A stretch of 47,119 nucleotides of DNA, taken from Tieghemiomyces parasiticus. Lineage: Eukaryota; Kickxellomycota; Dimargaritomycetes; Dimargaritales; Dimargaritaceae. The DNA lies in assembly GCA_027575765.1 (NCBI GenBank), contig JANBPT010000293.1, forward strand, positions 1-47,119. Direction: 5' to 3'. Both the position numbers and the translations under genes were made by a program. Positions 23,652-34,169 of the stretch are shown piece after piece. Position 1 is the stretch's first letter. Each line of letters opens with the position of its first letter. The notes beneath the pieces are model-generated. The model was given only the letters and a program-made list of their open reading frames with translations, was not told where the DNA came from and ran no database searches.

Positions 23652-25128
23652 TTAAATCTTGGAGTTGGTTTGCCGGCGGTTAAATTTGGTGATGTTTTCC
23701 GGAGCCAACCCACGGAAGCAGATATCGTGAATGGTCATAAACAGCGGGAACTCGGGGCCACGGTTACGCTGGCTCAGATAATCGCACACGTCCTGGCACG
23801 TCGAGGTGCCCTGGAGTTTCTGGCCGTTGAGCATTTCACGCTCCAGCTCCTCAAACGACTTGCCGGTTCGCACAAAGGCCTCCCCAACGCGGCGGTTGCG
23901 TCCGCCGGCGCAGGTGGTGATGACGTCGGCGATTCCACACGACTCAAAAAAGGTATCGTCGCGTACTGTACTGTCAAACTGCTTGGCGAATTTCATCATC
24001 TCCATCAGACCGATCCGGATGATGGCCGCCTTGGTGTTTTCACCCAACCCCAGTCCGTCGACCATACCGGCGCCGATAGCCACGATATTCTTGAGGGCGC
24101 CGCACAGTTCGACGCCGCAAGGGTCGTTGACAATGTTGACCTGGAAGTAGGGCGTGTTGAAAAGCTGGTAAAACAGTTCCCCGTTACGTCGATTACGGTA
24201 TCCGATCGTCGTCTCGCTAAATTTCTCCTCCGCAATCTCGTTGGCAATATTGGCCCCGCTCAAGACACTCACATCGATCCCGTTCAGAGACTTGGTGATG
24301 AGGGAGGATACCAGGCAGGGTCCGCTACCTGAGCTGGTCTCGTCGGCGGCTAAACCTTTAACGAGCGAAATGGCCTTGGCGCCAGGTCGGATGGTCCGGT
24401 GTTCTTTTAGGGTGCGACAGGCCCCGGCAATGAACTGGTGCGGAAGTACAAAAATCAGGAGAGAGGCATCTCGGGCCGCCCGGGCCAGATCAGGCTCGGC
24501 ATGCACGTTGGACGGGAGGCGGATACCGGGCAGGTACTTGACGTTCTCGTGGCGAGCGTTGATGATTTGGGTCAGCGGCTGGCCTTCGAACTGCTCCTCA
24601 AACACCCACATGTTGACCTTCTGGTCGAAGCCCTCGTGGTGCGTGACGTTACCACCCACGATCTTGGCCACGGCAGAGCCCCTGCAAATATCGAAATGGG
24701 TGAGAGAGAGAAAGAGGGGCAAGTTGTCTCAGAAATTAGGATTGCGAGGAGTACCGAAGGGGTTCGTTCTCGCTGCGAGTTTCTAAACTGGAGGCGAGCG
24801 AGGGGCATCTTGGCCTCGTGCGCGGGGTTAGCGGTGGTAGGCCAGGCTTCCCTTGATCGACGGGTGGGGCCTCCTGCGCCTAGACCGGACTTAGGCCGAC
24901 CCTCTCGCACTGCCCATCCTCGCGGTGTTAACTGTCACCGCCGGCGCAGTCAACCCCATTTAAGGGAAGGCATGGCGCGCGCAGCCAAGGCACAGTGGCC
25001 CCAGTCGTTCCCGGGCAACGCTCTTTGTGAGCCGCGAGGCCCCTTATGACTTACCAGTTGCCCGAGCCAATAATGCAGACCTTCTCGAGTGCCGAGGAAT
25101 GGTTAGTGGAGGCATGCGCTGACGACAT
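23652..25128 (-). CDS. GPD1: NAD-dependent glycerol-3-phosphate dehydrogenase
   Basis: Exons 25055-25128 and 23652-24681 are joined by a GTAAGT...TTTGCAG intron inside a Trp codon, giving 367 residues. The enzyme reduces dihydroxyacetone phosphate to glycerol 3-phosphate, serving glycerol synthesis, redox balance and lipid precursor supply. The NAD-binding motif GSGNWG is at 21-26, followed by FVLPHQF, SLVKGL, and the substrate-site block GALKNIVAIGAGMVDGLG with its Lys. The C-terminal SCGIADVITTCAGGRNR matches the family. I choose ATG 25128 because it gives the common eukaryotic length. The same frame stays open upstream to an ATG at 25581, adding 151 Arg- and Ser-rich residues with very few acidic ones and RRYTT just before the Met. 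That could be a mitochondrial presequence. Confidence 0.95.
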
Positions 25129-26121
25129 GGTGGTGTAGCGACGTAATGCTTTAGGGTGGTGGGGGCGGAGGGCGGATGCGGAGAGGGCAGAAGCTTTTCG
25201 GAAACTGGCCGTTAGCGGATGCGAAATGCGGAGTGCGAAAGGCGAACGGGAGGGATGGGGGTTAAAGAGGACAGGCTGGGCAGTGACAAAGGCGGCCGTG
25301 GGGGCAGTATGGCGTGGTTTACCCGAGAGCCTCTCCGTCAGTGGCGGAGGCGTATCACCGACGGGTGCCCTGTGCAATGATGACGCCAGAGGGTTGGTAA
25401 GACCGCCAGGGCGGTTCGCAGGGGTGTTGGAGGGGGCGGCGCTGTTGCGGCTGATATAGGCTTGCCGGCCCCACACTATCAGCGATAGCTCGACTGAAAC
25501 CGGCTGCGCCATCGTCCATAAAGATGCCAGCCAGCGGGCCCCAACTGGACGGCGTCGGAGGGCGATTTGGGCCTGGTTCATGTTGAAAGGCCTTGTGTCA
25601 CTAGGGAAAAGGGTACGTGGGGAAGATCTCTTCAGCACCCCAGCTGGAAAGGAGCCAGAGGGTCCTCGACGACTGGAAGCCTTGAACTTGAGGGCGTGTT
25701 TACCACAGAGATTCCCTAACGAAGGTGAGATGTTGAATGGGGCTGATGCGGAACCAAGCGGTCTCAGGTATGGAATACTAAAAGTCTAGTGCAGCAGTGA
25801 GTAGGCATAGTATGAACAGCGACGAGGCGTCTGAATAGGATAGACAAGTAGGCTTGGTCCTGTAGCTGCGCTTAAGGCGTATCGTAGTCTTATATCTGTC
25901 GGCTGCCTACAGCCTGGGTTGTACCTGTATGGCCCCTGAGCCCCTCCAATGAAGTATCTGGGTGCCCATTCTTTACTGTAACAAACGGTTGGCTCAACTC
26001 AAGAAGGTTAAAAAAAAATAGATGAACGGACTGGCGCAGAGCAGCAGTGGCAAAGTATGAAACGGTTACCACAGCTAGTGGCATATAGACCCGGAGGCTG
26101 CACATAAATGGTGGCCGGTAC
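25129..26121. other. Upstream region of the dehydrogenase gene
   Basis: The first ~450 bp (to 25581) may be translated as an alternative N-terminus of the dehydrogenase. Beyond that, up to the stop of the PDCD5-like gene at 26122, I see no gene. A minus-strand frame at 25890-26141 has no family features. Confidence 0.4.
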
Positions 26122-26734
26122 CTACAGGCCGTAGTCTTCATCGTCGTCGTCGTCGTCCCGCCGCCGGTTGTACTGTTTGAAGGAATGTGTTGAGATTGAA
26201 ATTAAAGTACAAAGCGCTGGACTATTAGGCTCCAAAAACACTGCTGGTCGAATAACCCCCTTATATCCTCGAGTAGGAGTAGCGCGCTACACCTCCCTCA
26301 GCCCTGCTTCAGGGCCTAACACACCGCACCTTCCTATCCAAACTTACCACAATCTTGGGCTCAGACTTCTTGTGCTGCTCGTTGACCTGTTCCAGCAGCC
26401 CGATGAGCTGCTTCTCGGTGAGCTTGCCGCGCAGCTGGCCGGCCTGCGCCATCCGGATCAGCATATCCTCGACCCCGCGAGCCTTATCGGCCTTCACGAT
26501 ACTGATACGGGCCAGACGTTCGCGGGCCTCGCCGTCGAGGATCTGCGAGAGCATCATGGCGCGCATGTCCTCTTGGCGCCGCTTCTTCTCCTCCTCTTCT
26601 TCGGCTGAGGGGCCGCCCCGGCCACCCGCGGAAAAATCGCCCGGCAAGCCGCCGCCACTTCCACTAGCCGCACCCTGGCGGGCTTGGAGCTCGGCGAGGC
26701 GGCGCGCGCGGATGGCTTGGAGGTCGTCGTCCAT
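26122..26734 (-). CDS. PDCD5-family DNA-binding protein
   Basis: Exons 26348-26734 and 26122-26172, joined in phase 0 through GTAAGT...CAAACAG, give 145 residues. The N-terminus MDDDLQAIRARRLAELQARQ is followed by a Gly/Ser stretch and an E/K helix. The core contains MMLSQILDGEARERLARISI, GVEDMLIRMAQAGQLRGKL and the LIGLLEQVNEQ helix. The end YNRRRDDDDDDEDY matches the basic-then-acidic tail of human PDCD5/yeast Ymr074c. The family forms a small three-helix bundle; animal members take part in apoptosis and in CCT chaperonin regulation. Without the tiny 16-codon second exon the tail would be lost, so this exon is important for correct annotation. Length is slightly above the usual ~125 because of the Gly-rich linker. 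Confidence 0.92.
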
Positions 26735-27264
26735 TGGGAATGTATGTGTCTTTGTGCTGAGAGGGCTAGGTAAGGTAAGAGCTAGTCGCAAAAGGGAATG
26801 CGTAAGTTGGACGATTTGAAGTGTACAAGAAAACCCACATCACCCGCATAAAACAAGCGAAAGTTGGCGAGAAAGGGCGGGCCGGAGAGTCAAGTTGTGC
26901 GCCGCGCACTGTTGTGAGTGGCCAAAGAGGGGGGGTTAGGCGGAAAGCAATGGAAGGTTGCGCCATGACGGTTGGAGGGCACCCACGCGACACTCCGCCA
27001 ACAGCCCCATACCCGGGTGTGGGAGACGGTGCGCTTTGCATTTTTTATTCACCAGGCCACGCACAGTGCCTGGTGCAATCGACCCTCACCACAAGTCCAG
27101 GCCTAAGGAACCTAACCGGGATAGCCATTGACATGCCATATTTAGACGCCACTACCCATTAGAACAAGAGATTTACTTTGTGACTCGTCATCAAGGTAGG
27201 TGAAGGGTAGGAACAGTGATAACCTGGTTTATTTGAGCCTCCACCATGTACGCCGGGCTATGGC
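26735..27264. other. Intergenic region
   Basis: This gap holds the PDCD5-like gene's upstream region and the 3' region of the dienelactone hydrolase gene. No gene or repeat is supported. Confidence 0.5.
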
Positions 27265-27921
27265 TTAGGCGTACTGGTTGAAGAACTCCACGACACGGCT
27301 GAAAGCCAGATCGGAGCATTGCTTGTCGAACACCTCAGGACGGGTCTCGTTCATGAAGGCGTGGTCGGCCTTCTCGTACATGTAGAGCTTATGGTACACA
27401 CCGGCGGTTTCCAGCTTGGCATCGTAGGCCTTGGCAGCCTCGGGGTCGGAGAACCCCTTGTGGTCGTCCTTGCCCGCAAAGTGAGACTCGACCGGCACTT
27501 TGGTCTGGGCCAGGTCGCACAAAGATGATGGCGGGGTACCGTAGAACGGGGCGATGGCTTCGATGCCCCGGACGAGGACGCCCGACGCGGCCGCGAGGGC
27601 ACCCCCCATACAGTAGCCCGTCACAAACACCTGCGTGGCACCCTGGCTACGCAGGTAGTTAACGGCCGCCTGGATCTCCTTGATGGCTCCGGGCCAATCG
27701 AGATTGCTCATGAGGTGGGTGGCTTCATCGGCGTCGGTGGCCACCTTGCCGTGGTAAAGGTCAGGGACGACGGCCTGGAATCCCTCGGCAGCGAACCGGT
27801 TAGCCATGGTTTTCATGTGGTTGTTGATGCCCCACCACTCCTGAATGATCACGACGGCCTTCTTGTAGGTAGGGTTAAGCAAAACATAGGCGCTGCCGCC
27901 TTCGTAAGTGGTCATGCCCAT
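27265..27921 (-). CDS. Dienelactone hydrolase family protein
   Basis: A single-exon gene of 218 residues with an alpha/beta-hydrolase fold of the DLH family. The nucleophile motif GYCMGG (Cys104), an acid in FAGKDDHKG and the His in YEKADHAFMN form the Cys-Asp-His triad. QEWWGINNH near residue 30 and VVPDLYHGK are typical family blocks. Bacterial members open dienelactones in chloroaromatic breakdown; fungal ones, including yeast Aim2-like proteins, have no settled substrate. I start at ATG 27921 (MGMTTYEGG). The same frame is open for 33 more codons with no ATG, reading as a Ser/Arg-rich, acid-free stretch (TSILPYRHFSIT) that could be a mitochondrial presequence from a non-AUG start. Confidence 0.9.
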   Translation of the reverse strand: MGMTTYEGGSAYVLLNPTYKKAVVIIQEWWGINNHMKTMANRFAAEGFQAVVPDLYHGKVATDADEATHLMSNLDWPGAIKEIQAAVNYLRSQGATQVFVTGYCMGGALAAASGVLVRGIEAIAPFYGTPPSSLCDLAQTKVPVESHFAGKDDHKGFSDPEAAKAYDAKLETAGVYHKLYMYEKADHAFMNETRPEVFDKQCSDLAFSRVVEFFNQYA

Positions 27922-30132
27922 AGTGATAGAAAAATGACGGTACGGAAGTATACTGGTGAAAGCAGAGGATGAAGCGGTAGGACGAGACGCAAGGGGCGAT
28001 GGTGAGCTTGCAGACGACAAAACAGGACCTGGAACCGAGTGGATTATATCTATCTAGTTGGGGGGGGAGAGGTGCGGCCGAGAGCAGTATCTTATAGGTT
28101 CTAGTCAAGTGAAGGGAGGGATCACGGACGCAGAGTAGGTAAAAATGACCAGTGGCTGCCAGTCGAAGGGTGTGGAGGCCTGGCGTAGCCCAAAGTAAGG
28201 TGCACGGGCCAAGGCCAGCCATACCGTGCAAACGCGGGGGGGGGGGACCGGCCTTACAGGCCAGAGCCGCTTATCGCGGATGGTGGATCCCATTAGTAAT
28301 ACCGTGGGGAGAGTGTGGCTAGCTGCGCAATGGGAATCATGGTGCTAGGGGCGGGGTGTAGGGGGAACTGGCGCATGTCTCAGATAGTAGAAACCCCTTC
28401 CCAGTCCGGGTGGTATGCATTAGCAAGCTTTCGCCCTGAGTCAATCCTGTGTGCGGCTTCTCCTTCTTTTTCAAAGCAACGTCATTGCGAATTTCTGGCT
28501 GAGTAATCACCGGCTTTGAGGAGGTGGTGGACTAGTAAGGTGATTGGTCTGCCACTTGCGCTACACATGGCCAACGGCGCGTTTTTATCTGCATCACTTT
28601 GCTGGGGGCCGATTAGATGGGGTTTATTGGAGCTTATGGTCTATACTTAACTGTAGAGTATGCTGGTGCCGCTAAAAGCCCATCTGATCGGGCATATACC
28701 CTGGGGTTATCAATGTTGACTCGCTCAGAGGACTGGATGACCCTTCAAACGCTGCATAACTTCCGGAAAAGTAATGTAATCAACCAGTCAATGGCGGTAG
28801 GTCGAGCTCCTATAGCAATGAATGAAAATAGACAGAGGCCCCCATGGATAAATGGGCATCTAGCCGGATTGCATATTATGACACTAGACGGCCATGTCAG
28901 GAGCCCTAGCTGGTTGGGTCGGGTATTAGTATACATTTGCCTAAACTCCCCCGACCATTGATATGGGCATGGGCTGATTGCCATTACCTGGGACCAGGCA
29001 GCTCAGCTAGGCTAGACTAGGCCATTCACTACTAGGTTGCTCTTGTGTAGTAGCTGGCTTCCCTTTGCTGCCTCTCTCAAGCCACCTTTCTAACTCATTT
29101 AAGCACACTTCCCTACAGCTACCACAGAAATTGGTCCAGCTCAAAAAGAGCTTGAATTTGTCTTGTAGAACCTCACTTGGTTCCCAATGGCCATCATGGT
29201 CCAACTTGGCCAATTGTATCACAATACTAAGTAGAAATGTTTGTCATGTCTTTGTATCCAAAAAACTATTTAATTAAATTCTGGGCTTGGTGACCAAAAA
29301 CTTTGGCAGACACCTCTGTGGTGGGTGAGCATTTGAGATTTGATTGGTAACACAATGAGGGAAAGCAGGGTGATAATTGACTTTATTATGACGTAATTCC
29401 TTTGGCCTATACAGCCAGGTTGTGCATGTGAGGGCTTTAGGGGACTTGACCTTAGCTAGCATTGACCATTGGGGTAAAGCAATAAACACTAAAGGACCCA
29501 ATAAGCAGGTGAGCCTTGAAGTACATAAAGGCAATAGTCTGGAGTACCAACAAGCAAATTCATTAGTAGAGTGAGGTATAAGAACTTTGAGGATAGGTGA
29601 GGGCAGTGATGAACTGAAGTTGGTATCCCACTGGCTGGTTGGCTTTGCCATCAATAACAGCCTGGAGTATGGCTAGCAACTAGTAGTTCCCAAGGCATAT
29701 ATCTTGACTACTACACATTCATTAAAACTACATCAAACATCCTATCCTGTTTACAGACACCACAGGAGCAAAGGGAAGACAACAATTCATTAGAATGGGC
29801 AGTAAGGGCTATGGTCAACTAAAAATGCCCTTGTACTGTGACCAATGGTGGTGAATGGGCCAAAGATTCAAGGCAGAGGCAAAGTGAGGCAATAGAGAGA
29901 AAAGGGATGTTTAGTAGTTGTGAAGACCATAAGCCACAGAGGAGGCCTACTATTTAACCCATAAATATAGAATGAACACAACAACGTAATGTTGGTCCCC
30001 AGCCTGGGGGGAAGGTCTTGTTGGCAGTGTCAGAGGATTGACATGCTTTCTCAGCCCTTCTGCTGCTAGTTGGAAATGCCAAAGTGCTGTCCACCAGTAC
30101 TAAATTACCCAAGGCCTTCCTTTTGCTCACAC
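27922..30132. other. Transition from housekeeping block to repeat-rich DNA
   Basis: The first few hundred bases are the GC-rich upstream region of the dienelactone hydrolase gene, with an 11-base G run at about 28236-28246. From about 28600 the sequence becomes AT-richer and loses CpG. Minus-strand frames at 29007-29222 and 29274-29654 are broken and unrecognised; they may be the interior of an older transposon linked to the inverted LTR fragment at 30133-30352. Confidence 0.4.
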
Positions 30133-30352
30133 TAGTCACCTAAAATATGCTTGCTTGGATGTGTGAGTCATTTTGCCAGCAAGGTAGAAGGAGGGCAAGA
30201 GTGAAGGCACTTGGCACCCAGAGCACATGGAGTCCCTTTCCTTATTGTCTGGGAGAATGTCTATTGCTGATGCAAAAATGTTGTGGAAGAGTGTAGTTAG
30301 TGGGTCTTTGGCCAAAAGGGGAGGAAGGGGTGAGCCCTCTCTTCTCTTTTCC
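30133..30352 (-). repeat. Diverged LTR fragment, inverted
   Basis: Read on the minus strand, this matches the LTR at 32983-33458 in order: an AAGAGAGG...CACCCCTTCCTCC block, then a ...GACCCACTA block, ACATTCTCCC, TTCTACCTTGCTGGCAAAA, and AAGCAAGCATATTTTAGGTGAC near the end. Several CpG in the LTR are TpG or CpA here, for example the complement of GCGAGC reads GCAAGC. It is older and in the opposite orientation to the other two LTRs. Its full ends are not clear; similarity may extend to about 30430. Confidence 0.65.
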
Positions 30353-30580
30353 TAGTGCCACCAAGTCAACCCAACCCGTCCTACCATAAATCCATAGCCT
30401 GGCAGACATGATTGCAGAGTTAACAGGCAACCCCTAAGGTCCCACCTGGTAGAGCTGGCTGTCCCCCATTAATGATGCCATCAATGCATTATATCCATCC
30501 TTGGAGCCTACTGCACATTACTACATTGCCTGGGGCCTCCTTAACCCCACTGTCCAATGCAAGGCTGAGCAGATCTCAAC

Positions 30581-31148
30581 TGGACCACCCTGGCCAAGTT
30601 CATTGAGGAGAACTATTGTAACAAAAGATGGATTGAGGCCCTGGACAAGCTGCAGACCAAGGGCAACCTGTTCAAGAACCTGACCCCTGAGGCTGCCACC
30701 ACCAGAGCCTGTGACTTCATGCATGGGGTAGGTGCCTCTGCGTTTTGGGCTGTGACTGGTCAAAAATTATCTCTGCCACTTTGCTGCCAACCTCCAGCAT
30801 GCCCCACTGTCTCTGGGCAACACTGGAGACCTGGCCACCATTGATCTAGAGCCACACCTGCAAAAGATAGCTGCTGCCATCAAGGCCAACAGGGCCTTTG
30901 CCACTGTTATGGGCACAAACCAGCATCCTAGCCAGCCAGTCCAAGCTGCCCGTGCAGTTAACCAGCCCCAGGCCAGTCAGATCAAGCCCATGCCTGCCTC
31001 AGTGCTGCCCCTACCAGCCAGTGGAGTCCCCCAGGTGGAATCCAACTCCTCTAATGCCCATTGCAAATGTCAACTGGAGAGCCTCCGCCTCAAGAACAAG
31101 GAACTGCAGGCCAAGCTGGATGCCCTCACCCAGTTGGGAAACACCTAA
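30581..31148 (+). pseudogene. gag-like remnant
   Basis: A first open piece begins WTTLAKFIEENYCNKRWIEAL and continues to about 30730, resembling the helical Gag core of gypsy elements. After a frame break, a second piece (to 31148) is Gln/Pro-rich and ends in a coiled-coil-like LESLRLKNKELQAKLDAL, then a stop. No zinc knuckle is visible. Position upstream of protease and RT supports the call. Confidence 0.6.
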
Positions 31149-31154
31149 GGGTGG

Positions 31155-31754
31155 TTGAGAACCCTCCAACACTTCGAGTTGCAGCTGTTCACAATAAACA
31201 ACTGCCTTCTCCCCCCCTCATCCACTCTTTCACCCCACTGGAGACTTCTGCGTGGCTGCACCACTGGCCGCCTCCCAGCCAAAGCTGCTGCTGACCAAGG
31301 AGCTGCCACCAGCCTCATTTCATTAGATGAATCCCCCCGCCTAGGCCTGAAAGTAAACCACCTGATTAGACCAGCCTTTCTGCCTGCGCTCTGTAACACA
31401 TCCATGAGAGGGGTCGGAGTTGCCAGAACCCTACTGTGCACTGAGGAATCGTCCTCTGCAAGATGGGTCCAGCTTACTGTAGTGTTCCAAGAACTGGAGG
31501 TTGACTTACTAGTTGGCCGCCCTGATTTGGACCTATTGGGCCTTGACCTGTGTGCCACCACCCTCAGTTCCGCGCCAGTTTCCACACTTACTAAGGCAAT
31601 CACTCCCTCCAACAAGCCAGGTCCCACTCCCTCTTTCCCCCAGGAGAAGCGTTCCTCTAAGCCCTCCCTTCCAGCCGCGAAAGAGTCCGCCCTCTCCCCC
31701 AATAATGTGGGACGTTCATGGGAAATTCCGATTGACTGCCCCTTCAGCATTTAA
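31155..31754 (+). pseudogene. Aspartic protease region of gypsy element
   Basis: The frame contains ADQGAATSLISLDESPRLGL, which resembles the D(S/T)GA active-site motif of retropepsins with Thr/Ser replaced by Gln. LLVGRPDLDLLGLDL follows, matching the usual (I/L)LGxD(F/W)L motif. A Ser/Pro-rich linker follows. The Gln in the active site suggests an inactive enzyme. The frame ends before RT without a clean connection. Confidence 0.6.
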
Positions 31755-32109
31755 CCCTAAGGTGAGAAGGCGAGAGACAAAGGCACCTTTAGGCCTACCC
31801 GCCTCCTTTTTCGAGAGGACTGACATCAACCACGACCAAGAGTTCATTAACTGTGACAAACTGGATACTGCTGTTTCTCGCTCCAATATATCCAGGCGTA
31901 CCAAAGATCAAGCCACAAGCCATTCTGAGCGTGAGCGCCTACTTAACGCGCTTATGCCTGGTGCAAGAGCCCTGCGCGAGTATCCCCCAGCCTGTCCACC
32001 TCCCAGTGAACTCAAGCCTATTACTCCCCCTTTCAAGGATGACGCTGCCCTTCTGTTCATTCCCCAACCTCCCCAAAGTCGTGCAGATAGGGATTATATG
32101 AACTTCTAG

Positions 32110-32982
32110 GTGGCTACCCACCTGGAGTATGGTATTGATAAGCCTGGTTTTGAACTGGCTAACCTCCCAGTCTACTCTATACCCAAGCCCAACACTGATG
32201 CCAGACGCGTAATCCTGTATGATAGTGTGAGCTCCACCCTGAACATGCACTCCATAGGTATCAGTCTCCCACGCACCCACGAAATCCGCCAGTTTGTGGG
32301 TGATGCCGCCTCATCACCAGCATTGACCTCGCCAGTTACTTCACTCAACTCCGGATTGCCCCAGCTGTCCGTGATCAATGGACCTTGGATGGTGGGGACA
32401 ATTGCCGAGTTCATGCATGCCGCCTAGTCCAGGGAAACTCGCAAAGCCCTGCCATTGCCCATGGCCTGCTCATGCAAATCTTAAACGAGCTGCTGTCACT
32501 CAGAGGGAAGCTCATTGGGTACATTGACAACATCTACCTGAAGAGCCCCTCTGGCCAGGTGGACGACCACCTCTCTGACCTTCAAGCCCTGGTCTGCAAG
32601 CAGGCCAATTGGAACATGACCATCAGCCTGTCCAAATGAGTCTTCCTAGGCCGGCAAGACATTGACATCCTGGGGTTCTGTTGGTCACAAGGAGGCACCT
32701 GGACCCTGCCAGACTCAAGGGTTGCCTGCCTCTATGAAATGTCCATGCCCACCACTGTCAAGGCAATCCAGCAACTGACTGGAGGCGTCAACTTCATTGC
32801 AGGCCATCTCCCCTGGGCCAGCATCCTACTAGCACCATTCCACGCCCTCACCAGCAAGACGCGCCTATCCAAGGCAGACATTGATGACCTACGCCCCTAC
32901 TGGGACAGCCTCACCACTGCACTGTGCAACGTCAAGAACCTCTATAAGCCCCGGCCTGAAGAACCCCTCACCTTTCAGGTAG
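32110..32982 (+). pseudogene. Reverse transcriptase remnant
   Basis: Fragments in shifting frames reproduce gypsy RT in order: VYSIPKPN, then a DLASYFTQLRIAP-type block, VQGNSQSPAIAH, and KLIGYIDNIYLKSPSG. The last carries the catalytic YxDD box as YIDN, so one catalytic Asp is lost. In-frame stops occur at 32107-32109 (TAG) and 32638-32640 (TGA). The tail has an IQQLTGGVNFIAGHLPWAS connection region, as in active elements before RNase H. The frame is cut at the LTR insertion (32983). Confidence 0.85.
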
Positions 32983-33458
32983 TGTAACCGAAAGGAAAGA
33001 GAAAGGGGAATCAGCTCACTTCTGCCCCTGGTAGGTTATAGGCTATTAATGGACCACTCATGGGAAATTCCAATTCCTCAGAAAGTGAGCATGACACCCA
33101 AACGACCTGGAAAAGTAAAGAGAGGATTCACCCCTTTCCTCCCCCCCTTTCGATCTAAGGACTCACTAGCTGCGCTCAACAAGCAAGTTGTATTCCGGAA
33201 AAAAGACATGCCGCTGAGCAATGAGAAAAAGAATGTTCTCCCTTCTGGATGCCAAATGGCTTCCCTCTCCCCTCCTTTTACCTTGCCTGCGAAAACTCTA
33301 CTTCACCCCCAGGCGAGCATATATATAGTGACCTGTGCACCCAACCCTATTTGAAGACTTGTCTGCATAATAAATAGTACTTTTACATCTAATTGCCCCC
33401 TCGCTTATGGCCACCTCGCCAACCTGATTACACTGCCCACCTGCCCTACTCGGTCACA
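32983..33458 (+). repeat. Solo LTR inserted in pol, with 4-bp target duplication
   Basis: This 476-bp unit begins TGTAACC and ends GGTCACA, nearly an inverted pair. It matches 35224-35698 along its whole length, including the blocks GGGGAATCAGC, ATTCTCCCTTCTGGATGCCA and a late AATAAATA. GTAG lies on each side (32979-32982 and 33459-33462). Removing the LTR and one GTAG rejoins the pol reading frame (CAG GTA GAT GCT). A TATATATA stretch and AATAAATAG inside fit LTR promoter and polyadenylation signals. Confidence 0.9.
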
Positions 33459-33821
33459 GTAGATGCTGCTGAAGCAGGGGTAGGCGCCGTCCACCTAGCC
33501 CACCCTTCAGGCTTAGAAGATGACGTGGCTGTGGTAGCCTACAGGTCCAAGGCCTTTGATGGGGCACAAGGTAGGCGTCACCCTGGATCTTGTGAAGCCT
33601 CGGGCCTGCTAAGGGCCACTCGTCATTTCTACTCCTACCTGGATGAAGCAGTCAACCTGAGAATTGAGGTAGACGCCACCACTGCCCTTGGTCTGTTCAA
33701 TCATCATGATATGTGCCAGGCAGACGACCTGGGTGGTTTTTGCGCTGAGCTAGGAGCTCTCGGAATCCATGCCCACATGCTTCGCCATTGCACAGGAAAA
33801 ACACATTTGGCTGCGGACTAG
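33459..33821 (+). pseudogene. RNase H domain of gypsy pol
   Basis: The frame resumes directly after the solo LTR with VDAAEAGVGAVHLAHPSG, the start of the gypsy RNase H domain (usual TDASxxGxGAVL). It continues YRSKAFDGAQGRRHPGSCEA and LLRATRHFYSYLDEAVNLRI. These match the SKxLxxAQxxYxxxExExLA pattern with several changes. The frame stops at 33819-33821. Its frame matches the upstream RT frame once the LTR is removed. Confidence 0.85.
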
Positions 33822-34169
33822 CATTGGAGATGCCTGGAACATCTCCGCCCTAGGCGCACTAAGGCCTGTTTATCCCCAGCCCACATTGCTGCAGTGCGGG
33901 CAAATCATGATGACTACGATTCTGACGCCGGGAGTCTGAATACTCGAAATTTCCCACGAACTTCCCACCACCTTAACGACGATGAAAGCGAAAATGGCGA
34001 TTTAAGTGAGTGCAACGACCCTAGTGATCTTGAAGACGAAAAGCCCCTGGTAGACGCTCGACCTGGACTAGCCACTTTGCAGGCCTCCCTCCCTGAGGCC
34101 TGGGACATCGACCTGTCTGTCCTTGACCAGGAATCCGACTCCACCATCCACCACTGGCGTCAACTGTGC

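Noticed and set aside
31690..31830. LTR-like words (TTCATGGGAAATTCCGATT, TCGAGAGGACTGAC) between protease and RT
   Set aside because: Only short pieces match and order is lost soon after; there are no TG/CA ends or target duplication, so I do not call a fourth LTR.
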